Origin: Candidatus Heimdallarchaeota archaeon
GTDB lineage: Archaea > Asgardarchaeota > Heimdallarchaeia > Hodarchaeales > Hodarchaeaceae
Reading direction: 5' to 3'
DNA length: 64,000 nt
Assembly (NCBI GenBank): GCA_020353515.1
Contig: CP070695.1
Coordinates: 2,180,292 to 2,244,291 of the forward strand
Position 1 is the stretch's first letter; every line of letters starts with the position of its first letter. Below are positions 26,823-36,319 of this stretch, in pieces. The position numbers and the translations under genes are program-made. Below the pieces are notes generated by a model. That model made no database searches. It was not told the origin of the DNA and saw only the letters and a list, made by a program, of their open reading frames with translations.

Positions 26823-28805
26823 ATGAGTTTGGTTAAATTGCGTACTGAATCAAATGGCCATTTTAATATTGGTTTTAGCTGTCAGCTTTCTAAAGATCAA
26901 ATTTTTCTAGATCCAGACCATGATTGGTTCCGAGAGAACCTCAAACCTTATTACATTGTCACAAAAGATTATCAATATCTCTTCGGCTCAACTCAACCAG
27001 GGAGACGTCCAGACAGGGCTTATTATATGGTTCCAGAGAATTATCGACTTGGTAAAGGACAGAAACCGTTTAATCGTGAACGAGGCAAGAAACTTTTTGA
27101 GGTTGTGCTCCGTTATTTACAAGAGGAGAAAGTACCAGTAATTGTACAACACGGCATTCAAGGTGAACATGGATACGAAGTTGGACTCCGTGTAATCATT
27201 AGTGTCAAAAATATGCATAGTGCTTACATCGGATGGTTTGGTAAACTGATGGTTTTCCCCCCAAAAGAAAATCAAAATATAGATTGTTGGAACTTTGTCG
27301 TTCAAGAAAATTTGCCTTTGAAATATGTAAATGAGATTAGAAAATTCTGGCCAACCTTTGATCCAAATGAACCAATGACACTTTACGATCTTACTGAAAT
27401 TGATCAAAACAGACGACGAGTCTTGAGTTTAAGAGTAGATTATTTTGGTGGGGCTTACAAAAAGCCAAATTTAACTTTAGTTTGGAATAAAGCTGAATCC
27501 GATGGATATGTCTCCTATCATGCTGGAATGACTTCAGATAGAGTCATAAAAGGACTTTCAGGAACAGGTAAGACAACATTAACGGTGGGTCCTGATTTAG
27601 AACAGGACGATGCTTGCGTGGGTAAATTAATTCGAGACCCTGATACGAATAAAATTAAAAAAGTGCAATTAATTGGTCTAGAAGCGGCTTCATATGCTAA
27701 ATCTCAAGATCTCGGTTCTAAAAGCCCCGAATGGCCCGGACTTATGAAATCCCGTGAAATTGACCAGAAAGGCAACAGGCCAGTTGTACTTGCTCAAAAT
27801 ATAGATTGTCAAAATGTTGAATATCAATTCAAGAAGATAAATGGTTATACAGTGAAAGTTCCAGTGGTCAAACCGGGAGCAGAAATTGGTTCATTGTCTT
27901 GTACTCGCTATCATAGTTCAGGAACCACAAACGGTCGTTTTATCTTCCTCTTCTCTGAATTAAATAAAGATTGGGGAAAAAATGAGACCCCGAGGTATCT
28001 AAAAACCATTGTTCTTTCGATGAAACGATTTGATCTTCTCGATCCGATGTTTCGTGTTACAGATCCCATATTAGCCACAGCTCTCGATTCATCAGTAGAA
28101 TCCATTATTACGTCCGCTATAGCTGAACAGAAACCTGGAACACGTGTTCGTTCTTATTCTGCAACCGATTTCATGGCACGAGAGCACTGTCATCAGGCTT
28201 TATTAAAATTAGAAATGTATAAAGATCTCAGATTAGGTCTTGATGGGAAATTAATATTTTTGGTAACGAATGCAGGCACAATCGGCGAACACGACATTAA
28301 TGGAAACCAAATTCGCGTCAAAGATGGGAAAGGAGAACCCAAACCTAAAATTGATCGACATACTGGTAGAATTTTGAAGAATGAATTAGGGGAAATTCTA
28401 TATCAAGGTCAAGGTGAAAAAATCACTGTTCAAGATACTAAGAGGTTATTGGATCTCGGTGAACACCGAAAAATTACAAATTGGATTCCTCACCCTGTAT
28501 ATGGAGATAGTATCTTGCTGCCTGACCCGAAAGAGTTGGAATCGAAATGGGGAATGAAAGATTTTGGTGTCCGCTTTAATCGCTTAAAATATTATACTGT
28601 AGGACAGTTTATCGATTTCACACTACGAGACATCAAAGAAAGAACACAATTTCTCGAGAATTTATTTAAAGGGCAAGAGTGTGAGAAGGAATTATATGAT
28701 GTAATTCATGTATGGCAAAAATATAGAATACCTGATCCTAAAACAATTGAAGATTATTATCGGAAATATTATTCTGGGTTTGGTAAATACTATTCTGATT
28801 TTTGA
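26823..28805 (+). CDS. pckA: Divergent ATP-type PEP carboxykinase-like protein
   Basis: 660 residues. The centre has the PEP carboxykinase P-loop GLSGTGKTTLT near 243-253, then a kinase-2-like QDDACVGK, and LIGLEAASYAK which matches the NxEGGCYAK region of ATP-PEPCK in position. SSGTTNGRF near 366 is another conserved-looking loop. The family enzyme converts oxaloacetate and ATP to PEP and CO2. It is about 120 residues longer than usual and several active-site residues look changed, so either a divergent gluconeogenic enzyme or a kinase with another substrate. It is convergent with the KaiC-like gene. Confidence 0.65.
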   Translation: MSLVKLRTESNGHFNIGFSCQLSKDQIFLDPDHDWFRENLKPYYIVTKDYQYLFGSTQPGRRPDRAYYMVPENYRLGKGQKPFNRERGKKLFEVVLRYLQEEKVPVIVQHGIQGEHGYEVGLRVIISVKNMHSAYIGWFGKLMVFPPKENQNIDCWNFVVQENLPLKYVNEIRKFWPTFDPNEPMTLYDLTEIDQNRRRVLSLRVDYFGGAYKKPNLTLVWNKAESDGYVSYHAGMTSDRVIKGLSGTGKTTLTVGPDLEQDDACVGKLIRDPDTNKIKKVQLIGLEAASYAKSQDLGSKSPEWPGLMKSREIDQKGNRPVVLAQNIDCQNVEYQFKKINGYTVKVPVVKPGAEIGSLSCTRYHSSGTTNGRFIFLFSELNKDWGKNETPRYLKTIVLSMKRFDLLDPMFRVTDPILATALDSSVESIITSAIAEQKPGTRVRSYSATDFMAREHCHQALLKLEMYKDLRLGLDGKLIFLVTNAGTIGEHDINGNQIRVKDGKGEPKPKIDRHTGRILKNELGEILYQGQGEKITVQDTKRLLDLGEHRKITNWIPHPVYGDSILLPDPKELESKWGMKDFGVRFNRLKYYTVGQFIDFTLRDIKERTQFLENLFKGQECEKELYDVIHVWQKYRIPDPKTIEDYYRKYYSGFGKYYSDF

Positions 28806-28823
28806 GGTTTATTTTGAATTCGA

Positions 28824-29546
28824 TTATGACGGCATTTCTACATCAGGGGATACAATAATTCCCTGATTAGTTATTGAAAATGGAAATATGCCCCGTTTGT
28901 GGTTGACTCCTCTCATTTTGATGATTTCTATTCCTCGTTGTCGTTTAGCTCCTGATCGTTCGTTATAAAGTCGAATGATTCCTGCCGCAAGAAATTCTTC
29001 TACACTATACACATCTTCCCCTTGGGTTTCCGCAATTGCTAGGGAAGTGACACCAAAGCGTCGGATCACATCAAAGAATCGAAACATATTATACCGAATT
29101 TCTCGGATATCGTCAAAAAGTAAGGAAATTATTGTTAAAGGATCAATAACTAATCTTTTAGCATTAATAGAATCAATTGCTTCTTTCAACCTCTTTGTTA
29201 AAGCAGGAAGATCTAATTTATATTGTTGTAAAGCTAGTTGTCCATCACCCAAAGCACGACCATATGATAAGTCTAACAAAAGAAATTGCTTTTCTGCCTC
29301 ATATTTTTGTAGGTCATAACCAAATGCTAATTGAGTCAGAAATAGCTCTTTCTTAGATTCATTGAATGAACAAAATATCCCTGGTTCGTTATATTCTTTT
29401 ATCCCTTGAACAAGGAATCCAACTGAAAGACATGTTTTACCAGCACCAGGCTCACCTGATAAAATCGTGGACCAACCAACTGGTATTCCTCCACCAAGTA
29501 ACTGATCGAGACCTACAATCCCAGTTTTAGTTAAAGGTAGTTCCAT
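28824..29546 (-). CDS. KaiC-like RecA-fold ATPase, single domain
   Basis: 240 residues of the KaiC/RadA-like group. Walker A is GEPGAGKT at residues 31-38, preceded by GLDQLLGGGIPVGW; Walker B lies in KRLVIDPLTII near 129. The ending KRGIEIIKMRGVNHKRGIFPF is typical of archaeal KaiC-like proteins, which act in signalling rather than a clock. ATP binding is secure; partners are unknown. Its stop is 18 bases from the convergent PEPCK-like gene. Upstream lies 286 bases without a gene, probably its promoter. Confidence 0.9.
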   Translation of the reverse strand: MELPLTKTGIVGLDQLLGGGIPVGWSTILSGEPGAGKTCLSVGFLVQGIKEYNEPGIFCSFNESKKELFLTQLAFGYDLQKYEAEKQFLLLDLSYGRALGDGQLALQQYKLDLPALTKRLKEAIDSINAKRLVIDPLTIISLLFDDIREIRYNMFRFFDVIRRFGVTSLAIAETQGEDVYSVEEFLAAGIIRLYNERSGAKRQRGIEIIKMRGVNHKRGIFPFSITNQGIIVSPDVEMPS

Positions 29547-29832
29547 TAATTCACTTCCTTTACTTTCAATAAACTTATGATATTATTATGTAATCGATTT
29601 TTGTACATTATTGATATATTATTAGTTATTTCTTTTAAAAATGGTTCCCTTTCTTCTATATTGTCTGACATTCTGTGCCCTATTTACTCATTAAGGCTTT
29701 AATCTTCTTCTTTTTCATCAAAACTTCATCATCGCAAAGAGGGTGAAAATACTTATCTTTAAAACTTACTAAATTGAAGTATATCCACTCCACAATCCAA
29801 GGAATTTTGGTTGTATCCTCTCATTCTTCTTT

Positions 29833-31227
29833 TTACTGTAAGATTGAAGCATTTAGTATGGCAATCTGCACATCCATGACATTAGTTCCTGTAGGGCCAC
29901 TCATTAAAACAGATCCACCTATTTCTTCAAAAAATTTACTCATATTATTTGTTTCTTGAAATTTCACTAAGTCTATTTCTTTTTGAAGAGTCGTTGAGAT
30001 TGAAATATCATCAATCAACGCTCCTGCATAAGGTGAATTGCCATCTACTCCATCTGTTCCAGCGGAGAGAAATATTATATCGGGAGGTGATGGTAAAGAT
30101 AGAAATTCTTGTAATACTTCCCCAACAAGCTCTTGATTCCTTCCACCTATACCACTTCCGTGAACTTTCACAGTAGGTTCACCACCACTGATAATAAGAA
30201 GGGGTTCTTGTGTATCATTAGCTAGACCACAATATATTCTGGCTAGTAATCGGCCCAAGCATTTAGTATCTCCTTCAACTTTATCTGTTAAAAATACCGC
30301 GTTAAATCCTAGCTGTCTTGCATCTGAAATTATAGCTTCACAGGCGATATTATTTGATCCAATAATATGCGTATGAACTCGTTGAAATATTGCATTGCCT
30401 TTTTTAGGCGTTTCAGGGATTAATTCCTCGTTTCCTTGCTCAATTACAAGTTTAACAGAGTCAGGAATGGTATTCAAAAGATTGTATTGGTTGAGGATGA
30501 ACCTAGCATCCTTAAAAGTACTCGAATCAGGGTAAAAATATCCTGAAGCGATGCTTTCTATATTGTCTCCAATCACATCAGATAAAACTAAGACTATCAT
30601 TTCAGCAGGAACAATTTCTGCAAACTTACCACCTTTTATAGTAGACATATGCTTCCTTACAACGTTCATTTCATGAATATTCATTCCAGAATTTATTAAT
30701 TCTTTATTAAGATTGATTAAATCTTCAATCGTTATCGGAGGCATCGGTGCAGCCCATATTGCGGAACCACCTCCACTAATTAACGCAATTACAAGGTCCT
30801 CAGGCATAATATTCTTAATTAAGCCCAAAGTTTCTTTTGTGTTTGCACAATTTACTTCAGAAGGCAGTGGATGTGTAGATTCAAGACAGATTAATTTATC
30901 TAATCTCAATTGTCTTTTCACTCCTTCAGGAACACAAACTACCCCTTGATATTCTAATTCAACCAGGACTTTTTCAAGAGCCTCAGCCATTCTACCAACT
31001 GCTTTACCTGCTCCAATGACCCATATTCTTCTCTTTTTAGTTGAAAAGACTTGATCTTTTATTATTAATTCCTTCTTTTCTGAATCAAAAGTTAAATTGT
31101 CCAGAATGATTTGAAAAGGATTGACAGCCTCAACAGCAGCATTAAAGAGTTTGAGAATGATTTCTCTAGATTTCTGTCTTGTAGATGAAGAAAAATGAAT
31201 AATTTCATCATAATTCTGAATTATCAT
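29833..31227 (-). CDS. Glycerate 2-kinase (GckA / MOFRL type)
   Basis: 464 residues matching the DUF4147-MOFRL glycerate kinase family. N-terminal domain: VIGAGKAVGRMAEALE near 70, ALISGGGSAIWAAPMP near 146, NVVRKHMSTIKGGKF near 185. C-terminal MOFRL domain: SGGEPTVKVHGSGIGGRNQELVGEV near 345 and AGTDGVDGNSPYAGAL near 393. It phosphorylates D-glycerate with ATP to 2-phosphoglycerate. It starts 14 bases after hyuB and is the last gene of that operon, hinting that glycerate or a similar acid arises in the same pathway. Confidence 0.9.
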   Translation of the reverse strand: MIIQNYDEIIHFSSSTRQKSREIILKLFNAAVEAVNPFQIILDNLTFDSEKKELIIKDQVFSTKKRRIWVIGAGKAVGRMAEALEKVLVELEYQGVVCVPEGVKRQLRLDKLICLESTHPLPSEVNCANTKETLGLIKNIMPEDLVIALISGGGSAIWAAPMPPITIEDLINLNKELINSGMNIHEMNVVRKHMSTIKGGKFAEIVPAEMIVLVLSDVIGDNIESIASGYFYPDSSTFKDARFILNQYNLLNTIPDSVKLVIEQGNEELIPETPKKGNAIFQRVHTHIIGSNNIACEAIISDARQLGFNAVFLTDKVEGDTKCLGRLLARIYCGLANDTQEPLLIISGGEPTVKVHGSGIGGRNQELVGEVLQEFLSLPSPPDIIFLSAGTDGVDGNSPYAGALIDDISISTTLQKEIDLVKFQETNNMSKFFEEIGGSVLMSGPTGTNVMDVQIAILNASILQ

Positions 31228-31241
31228 TCATAATCACCATT

Positions 31242-32819
31242 CTACTGTCGTCCATACCCTCCTCCTCCTGGAGTATTGATAACTAGTATTTCTCCCGCTT
31301 TAAAGTTGACTATAGCTCTCCCTGCAAGCTCAATTTCATCATTATTCGTTTTTCGTTTAATATTCAGTCCTTTTGCCCCATCACCTCCTCCATGTAATCC
31401 ATAAGGCGAGAGTTTTCTGCGTTCAGTCTGTAAAGAAACTACTGCATCTGTTAGACATTCTATCTCACGGATTAAGCCATGTCCACCTTCAATCTTTCCC
31501 TTTCCTCCTGAAGGAATACGGAACTCATAACGATTTACCCTTAAGGGATAAGCCAGTTCTAAAGCTTCAATAGGAGTATTTAGCGTATTTGTCATATGTG
31601 AATGAACCCCTGATATGCCACGGTAGTTCATACTACTCCCAACACCGCCACCTATCGTTTCATAATATGTGAAAGGATTTCCGTTTTGATCAATACCCCC
31701 AATCGTAACATTATTCATGGTTCCTTGAGATGCAGCAGGTATTTCTTCTAATGCCTGAGCTAAAGCTCCTAGTAAAACATCTACAATACGTTGAGAAGTC
31801 TCAACATTGCCAGAGGATACAGCTGCTGGAGATCGAGGATCAAGAAGACTTCCCTCAGGAATTTCTATCTCAATATTACGGAATAATCCGGCATTAGTCA
31901 TTATCGTTGGATCTGTTAAAGCTCTAAAAACATAATAAACACAAGAGAAGACAACACTTCTAGGAGCGTTTACGTTTCCAGTCTGTTGGGAATCAGTACC
32001 TACGAACGAAACGTTTATTTTCTCATCTGTTTTGGTGATAGTAACTTCAATTTTAACTAAATCATCAGTTACCCCATTAGAATCAAGGTAATCTTCATAT
32101 TGAAATTTTCCATTAGGAAAACTAGTAATCTGTCTTTTAAATGCCTTTTCTGAAATATCCATTAAGTGCTTGCAGGCATCAAAAACAAAATCTTGTCCAT
32201 ATTTATTTGTCAGTTCCACAAGACGTTCTTCTCCTCTTAAGAGAGATGCCCGTTGAGCTCGAAAATCTCCTAATCTTTCCTCTCGAATGCGTACGTTAGA
32301 TAATATGAGCTCCATAATATCTTTCACTTCCTTCCCACGATTGTACAGCTTGACAGGAGGTATTATCAATCCCTCTTCAAACAGTTCTGACGATATTCCA
32401 GGCATTGATCCTGGTGTAGAGCCTCCAATGTCCGCATGATGAGCTCTATTATTCACAAAAAAACTAAGACTATTATCAAAGTAAACAGGCATTAAAAATG
32501 TAACATCTGGGAGATGAGTACCTCCTGTGAACGGAGAGTTAAGAATAATAATATCACCAGGATTTATCGCATCAACTGGGAATTCTTGTAAAATTGCAGT
32601 TATAGAGGAAAACATAGCACCAAGATGAACAGGTATATGTTCTGCTTGAGCTAATAGCTCGGCGTTTCGGTCAAAAATCGCGCATGAGAAGTCTAATCTT
32701 TCCTTACAATTCGGACTAAAAGACGCTCGGTGTAGAATTATGCCCATTTCTTCTGCAATGTTCTCTAATGCCTTCTGGATTGTACTCAAGGTGATAACGT
32801 CAATTTCCATTTTTTTCAC
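31242..32819 (-). CDS. hyuB: Hydantoinase/oxoprolinase B subunit
   Basis: 525 residues of the HyuB family, with the typical opening DVITLSTIQKALENIAEEMG, the SPNCKERLDFSCAIFD segment near 35, NSPFTGGTHLPDVTF near 93, and a Gly-rich C-terminus ending in NTPGGGGYG. It pairs with HyuA in ATP-dependent opening of cyclic amides such as 5-oxoproline or N-methylhydantoin. The ATG overlaps the TGA of hyuA by four bases (ATGA), so the two are translationally coupled. Acetophenone and acetone carboxylases are relatives, so the real substrate is open. Confidence 0.92.
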   Translation of the reverse strand: MKKMEIDVITLSTIQKALENIAEEMGIILHRASFSPNCKERLDFSCAIFDRNAELLAQAEHIPVHLGAMFSSITAILQEFPVDAINPGDIIILNSPFTGGTHLPDVTFLMPVYFDNSLSFFVNNRAHHADIGGSTPGSMPGISSELFEEGLIIPPVKLYNRGKEVKDIMELILSNVRIREERLGDFRAQRASLLRGEERLVELTNKYGQDFVFDACKHLMDISEKAFKRQITSFPNGKFQYEDYLDSNGVTDDLVKIEVTITKTDEKINVSFVGTDSQQTGNVNAPRSVVFSCVYYVFRALTDPTIMTNAGLFRNIEIEIPEGSLLDPRSPAAVSSGNVETSQRIVDVLLGALAQALEEIPAASQGTMNNVTIGGIDQNGNPFTYYETIGGGVGSSMNYRGISGVHSHMTNTLNTPIEALELAYPLRVNRYEFRIPSGGKGKIEGGHGLIREIECLTDAVVSLQTERRKLSPYGLHGGGDGAKGLNIKRKTNNDEIELAGRAIVNFKAGEILVINTPGGGGYGRQ

Positions 32820-34837
32820 CCAGAATACAATCGCTTTAACAACAAATGACTATCATTTTTCACCTCTGCAACCCATCCTATATCAACCAGTGTTGTAGAA
32901 TCATTTTGTTCTATTATACTAGGGCCTTCAATGATATTATTAGCCTTTAATTTGGATTTTTGATAAATATTAGCTTCTATCCATTCATTTCTTAAGAAAA
33001 CTTTACGAGTTCCAGTTTGAGCTTCTTTAGGATCAGTACTTCCCTTTGGTAAGGTAGACAGACTGAATTTTGGTAACGGAACCATTGCTGCAACACGGAG
33101 ATTCACTACCTCACGAGGAGCATCAGGAGAAGCATAACCATACGCTTGCTTATGAGCTTCATCAAAAGCATGAGAAACTGCTTCTATTCTACCATAAAAG
33201 GGCACATTCAGCTCATATGACTGGCCTACCAATCGAAGATCTAGATTACGAGCGATCAGGATCTCTTTTTCTAAAAAACCATCTTCAACGCATAATTGAA
33301 CTCCTTGTTCTACAAGAGACTGGAAAGCTGATTCAAGCTGGTCATTAGTCATTTCTTTCAAAGGTTTTAATATAGACATGGATAAATCATGACGAATATC
33401 AGCAGCTAAAAGGCCATAGGCAGACCAAACACCTGGGTATGGTGGAATGATAACTTTCTCTATACACAATCGCTCAGCCAGGGAACATCCATGTAAAGGG
33501 CCTGCTCCACCAAATGAGATTAGGTGAAAATCTCTACTATCATATCCTCGTTCAGTAGATACTTTTCGAAGAGCTAATGCAATATTATTCTCAAAAATTT
33601 CAATAATACCTGCTGCGCATTCTTCTACAGATGAAAAGTTTAATTTATAAGCGAGAGATGAGATTACTTCTTCTGCAAATTCAGAATATATTTTAATAGT
33701 ACCACCACAGAAAAAATCAGGATTTAATAACCCTCTGACCAAATTCGCATCTGTAACGGTGGGATTTTGTCCTCCACAATCATAACAAGCTGGTCCAGGG
33801 TCAGCCCCAGCACTTTCTGGCCCTACTAAAAGGATCCCATGTTCATATCTTGCGATGGATCCTCCTCCTGCACCAATTGTCTGGACAGCAATGCTAGGTA
33901 AGTGAATAGGATGCCCTGCAATCTCATTTACGGTTGAAATATCTATTTTGCCATTTACAATACTAGCAACATCAGTAGATGTCCCTCCAATATCTAAAGT
34001 AAGGGCATTATTAATTTGAAGTTCATTACAAGAGTAATAACCTCCGAGTACTCCCCCGGCCAAACCTGAAAAAATTGTTTCAACAGAACGTTCAGCTGCA
34101 TTCTTAATTTGAGTAACTCCTCCTGTGGAGAGAAGAATAAGAGGTGGAACATTGATCTCGTGTTCCTTCAATCTTAACATAAATGAGGTAAAATAATTTC
34201 TACATAAAGGAGCAATATACGCATCTAACAAAGTAGTACTCGTTCTATCATATTCGCGGAATTGCGGAAGAATTTGACTTGAACATGATACATGTATAGA
34301 AGGAAATCGTTTTTTAATCTCGTTTGTTATCTTTATTTCATGTTGAGGATTAAAGAACGAAAATAGTAAAGAAATAGCCACGGATTCGACATCTACTCGC
34401 TTTATTTTTTCAAAAGTCGCCTCCAAATCAGCCACATTCAACGGAACAAGTATTTCACCAGAAGAACTAATCCTTTCTTTAACACCAAATCGTAATTGAG
34501 AAGGGACAAGTGGAGCAATTCTTTTAGGGTATAGAGAATATAAATTCATCCTATTTTGACGTCCAATTTCTATAATATCAGAAAATCCTTCAGTAGTGAT
34601 TAGAGCTGTTTTTGCACCTTTATGTTCCAAAATTGCATTTGTAGCAACTGTTGTGCCATGCACAACGACATCTAAATCGTTTAAAGTGGTTTCCAGCTTA
34701 TTTAATCCATTTTTCACTCCAATAGATTGATCTTTAGGTGTACTAGAGACCTTCTCAAGTAGAACAGAATTACTCTCCGAATCTACGATAATTAAATCTG
34801 TAAAAGTACCACCTATATCAATACCAAGACATTTCAT
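32816..34837 (-). CDS. hyuA: Hydantoinase/oxoprolinase A subunit
   Basis: 673 residues of the HyuA family with an actin-like ATPase fold. The N-terminal phosphate loop is GIDIGGTFTDLIIVD (residues 4-18), followed by VVHGTTVATNAILEHKGA near 58, LSTGG near 240, TLDIGGTSTDVA near 280, and GGAGPLHG near 443. With HyuB it drives hydrolysis of a cyclic amide at the cost of ATP. First gene of the hyuA-hyuB-glycerate kinase operon. A probable promoter lies in the 182-base gap upstream. Confidence 0.92.
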   Translation of the reverse strand: MKCLGIDIGGTFTDLIIVDSESNSVLLEKVSSTPKDQSIGVKNGLNKLETTLNDLDVVVHGTTVATNAILEHKGAKTALITTEGFSDIIEIGRQNRMNLYSLYPKRIAPLVPSQLRFGVKERISSSGEILVPLNVADLEATFEKIKRVDVESVAISLLFSFFNPQHEIKITNEIKKRFPSIHVSCSSQILPQFREYDRTSTTLLDAYIAPLCRNYFTSFMLRLKEHEINVPPLILLSTGGVTQIKNAAERSVETIFSGLAGGVLGGYYSCNELQINNALTLDIGGTSTDVASIVNGKIDISTVNEIAGHPIHLPSIAVQTIGAGGGSIARYEHGILLVGPESAGADPGPACYDCGGQNPTVTDANLVRGLLNPDFFCGGTIKIYSEFAEEVISSLAYKLNFSSVEECAAGIIEIFENNIALALRKVSTERGYDSRDFHLISFGGAGPLHGCSLAERLCIEKVIIPPYPGVWSAYGLLAADIRHDLSMSILKPLKEMTNDQLESAFQSLVEQGVQLCVEDGFLEKEILIARNLDLRLVGQSYELNVPFYGRIEAVSHAFDEAHKQAYGYASPDAPREVVNLRVAAMVPLPKFSLSTLPKGSTDPKEAQTGTRKVFLRNEWIEANIYQKSKLKANNIIEGPSIIEQNDSTTLVDIGWVAEVKNDSHLLLKRLYSG

Positions 34838-35019
34838 TTGTAATTACCTAAATAACTGACAAAAAGAAGCTTAGTTTTCCTGAATAAAACCTTAAAATTT
34901 ACATTATTATGATTCTTTGTATTTCAACAAATTTCATAAAAGTCTACTGTGGGACTGAAAACAAAAAACAATTGACGGGTCAGCTCTTTTTTTTATTTAA
35001 GTATATCCCTATTTGAGGC

Positions 35020-35643
35020 TTGAATGTGGAAAAAATCAGAGTATTATGTATTGGTAATTCACATACGGCAGGATTTCCATTATTTGACCCATTATACGGA
35101 GGAGATTCCCAAAGTTCTTATGAATATTGGTTAAATATTCTCCTTTCAAATCACTTCTCGGACATTTCATTTGAGATTCATAACGAGGGGATATGTGGCC
35201 AAGTTTCAAGTGAAGTCGTACGACGTCTTAATTTTACTCTATCTAAATTTAGTTACGATCTAGTAATTTTGTGGGCAGGAGCTAATGACATTGCAATTGG
35301 ATACCCAGTTAATAGAATTTGGAAGAATTTAAGGCAGGGATACAAATATTCAAAGAAAAAATCAAGAGGAACTATGCTTGTTACAATTCCTCCGATGAAT
35401 TGGCCAGGAATTAATACAAAAATCCTCAAATTAAATGAAAAAATAAGGAACAATAGCAATTCAGATAGCTACTTATATGCTGATGCATATACAGCTTTAG
35501 TTCTAGAAAAAGAAGACATCCTGAACCCAATATTTGATGCTGGAGATGGAGTTCACCTCTCAATTGATGGTTATGAACACATAAGCAAAGAAATTTTCAA
35601 TAAAGCCGTTCCTATCATTCAAACAATTCTAACAAAAAGATGA
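35020..35643 (+). CDS. SGNH/GDSL-family hydrolase
   Basis: 207 residues. Block I is CIGNSHTAG, with the nucleophile Ser in GNSHT in place of GDSL; block II Gly in NEGICGQ near 59; block III Asn in WAGANDI near 87; block V Asp/His in DGVHLSIDGYEH near 180. All four catalytic elements of an SGNH esterase are present. No signal peptide, so it is probably cytoplasmic. Starts at TTG 35020 or GTG 35026. The substrate is an unknown ester. Confidence 0.85.
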   Translation: MNVEKIRVLCIGNSHTAGFPLFDPLYGGDSQSSYEYWLNILLSNHFSDISFEIHNEGICGQVSSEVVRRLNFTLSKFSYDLVILWAGANDIAIGYPVNRIWKNLRQGYKYSKKKSRGTMLVTIPPMNWPGINTKILKLNEKIRNNSNSDSYLYADAYTALVLEKEDILNPIFDAGDGVHLSIDGYEHISKEIFNKAVPIIQTILTKR

Positions 35644-35683
35644 TTAAAACTTTGGACTTTAAAACCTTGATGTTAGAAAATCT

Positions 35684-36310
35684 TTGAAGTATATGATATT
35701 ATCATTAGAACGGATTTCTCGTCTAAAACGGTATGTAAATAAGAAAAGTCTTACAAATCCCCCTTCAGATTGGATACATCACCTAATTTCTCTCTATATT
35801 ATTCGAAAGGGTGATGGAATTTGTTTATTTTCTCATCACTTCCAGTTAGGAATGATTTCACAAATCGAAAACCAATTAGTGGGTATGGGATTCACAGCAA
35901 TCTCTCAAATGCTACAGGAAATTGTGGATTCGGCATCAAGTTTAGTAATGATGGATCTTGGCCCGAAAAAGGTTTTAATTGAAGAAAAAGAAGGTTTCTT
36001 AACTATTTTGATCACTACGACCAATTCAGTAGTGTTACGGGAAAAAATTGAGGCGTTAGCAGATCTTTTTGAGAAGATGTTTGAACTTCAACAACGAATA
36101 AGCCAAGAAACACAGGTCTGCGTTGAGGATTATGCCTTAACTTCAGAATTAGTATCTTTAATTTTTAACGACAAACCATCACGGGTTTTAGAGATCATCC
36201 CCGTAATTTTTAAATCTATTCGAAAGAATAGATCATTATCACCAAAAGAAAAGAAGATTCATTCATTGTTTTTGACATCAACTAGCCATCAGAAAATGAA
36301 GTCTTTATAG
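35684..36310 (+). CDS. Probable longin/roadblock-like protein, Asgard type
   Basis: 208 residues. The central part reads as an alternating sheet-helix-sheet fold: SLYIIRKGDGICLFSHHF (strands), a helix GMISQIENQLVGMGFTAISQ, then SLVMMDLGPKKVLIEEKEGF and LTILITTTNSVVLREKI. This order fits longin or roadblock-like modules, which in Asgard archaea occur near and with small GTPases. A helical C-terminus (about 130-208) follows. No enzyme motif. The family call is inference from predicted strand order, so moderately sure. It starts 40 bases after the GDSL hydrolase. Confidence 0.5.
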   Translation: MKYMILSLERISRLKRYVNKKSLTNPPSDWIHHLISLYIIRKGDGICLFSHHFQLGMISQIENQLVGMGFTAISQMLQEIVDSASSLVMMDLGPKKVLIEEKEGFLTILITTTNSVVLREKIEALADLFEKMFELQQRISQETQVCVEDYALTSELVSLIFNDKPSRVLEIIPVIFKSIRKNRSLSPKEKKIHSLFLTSTSHQKMKSL

Positions 36311-36319
36311 GGATCGGAG

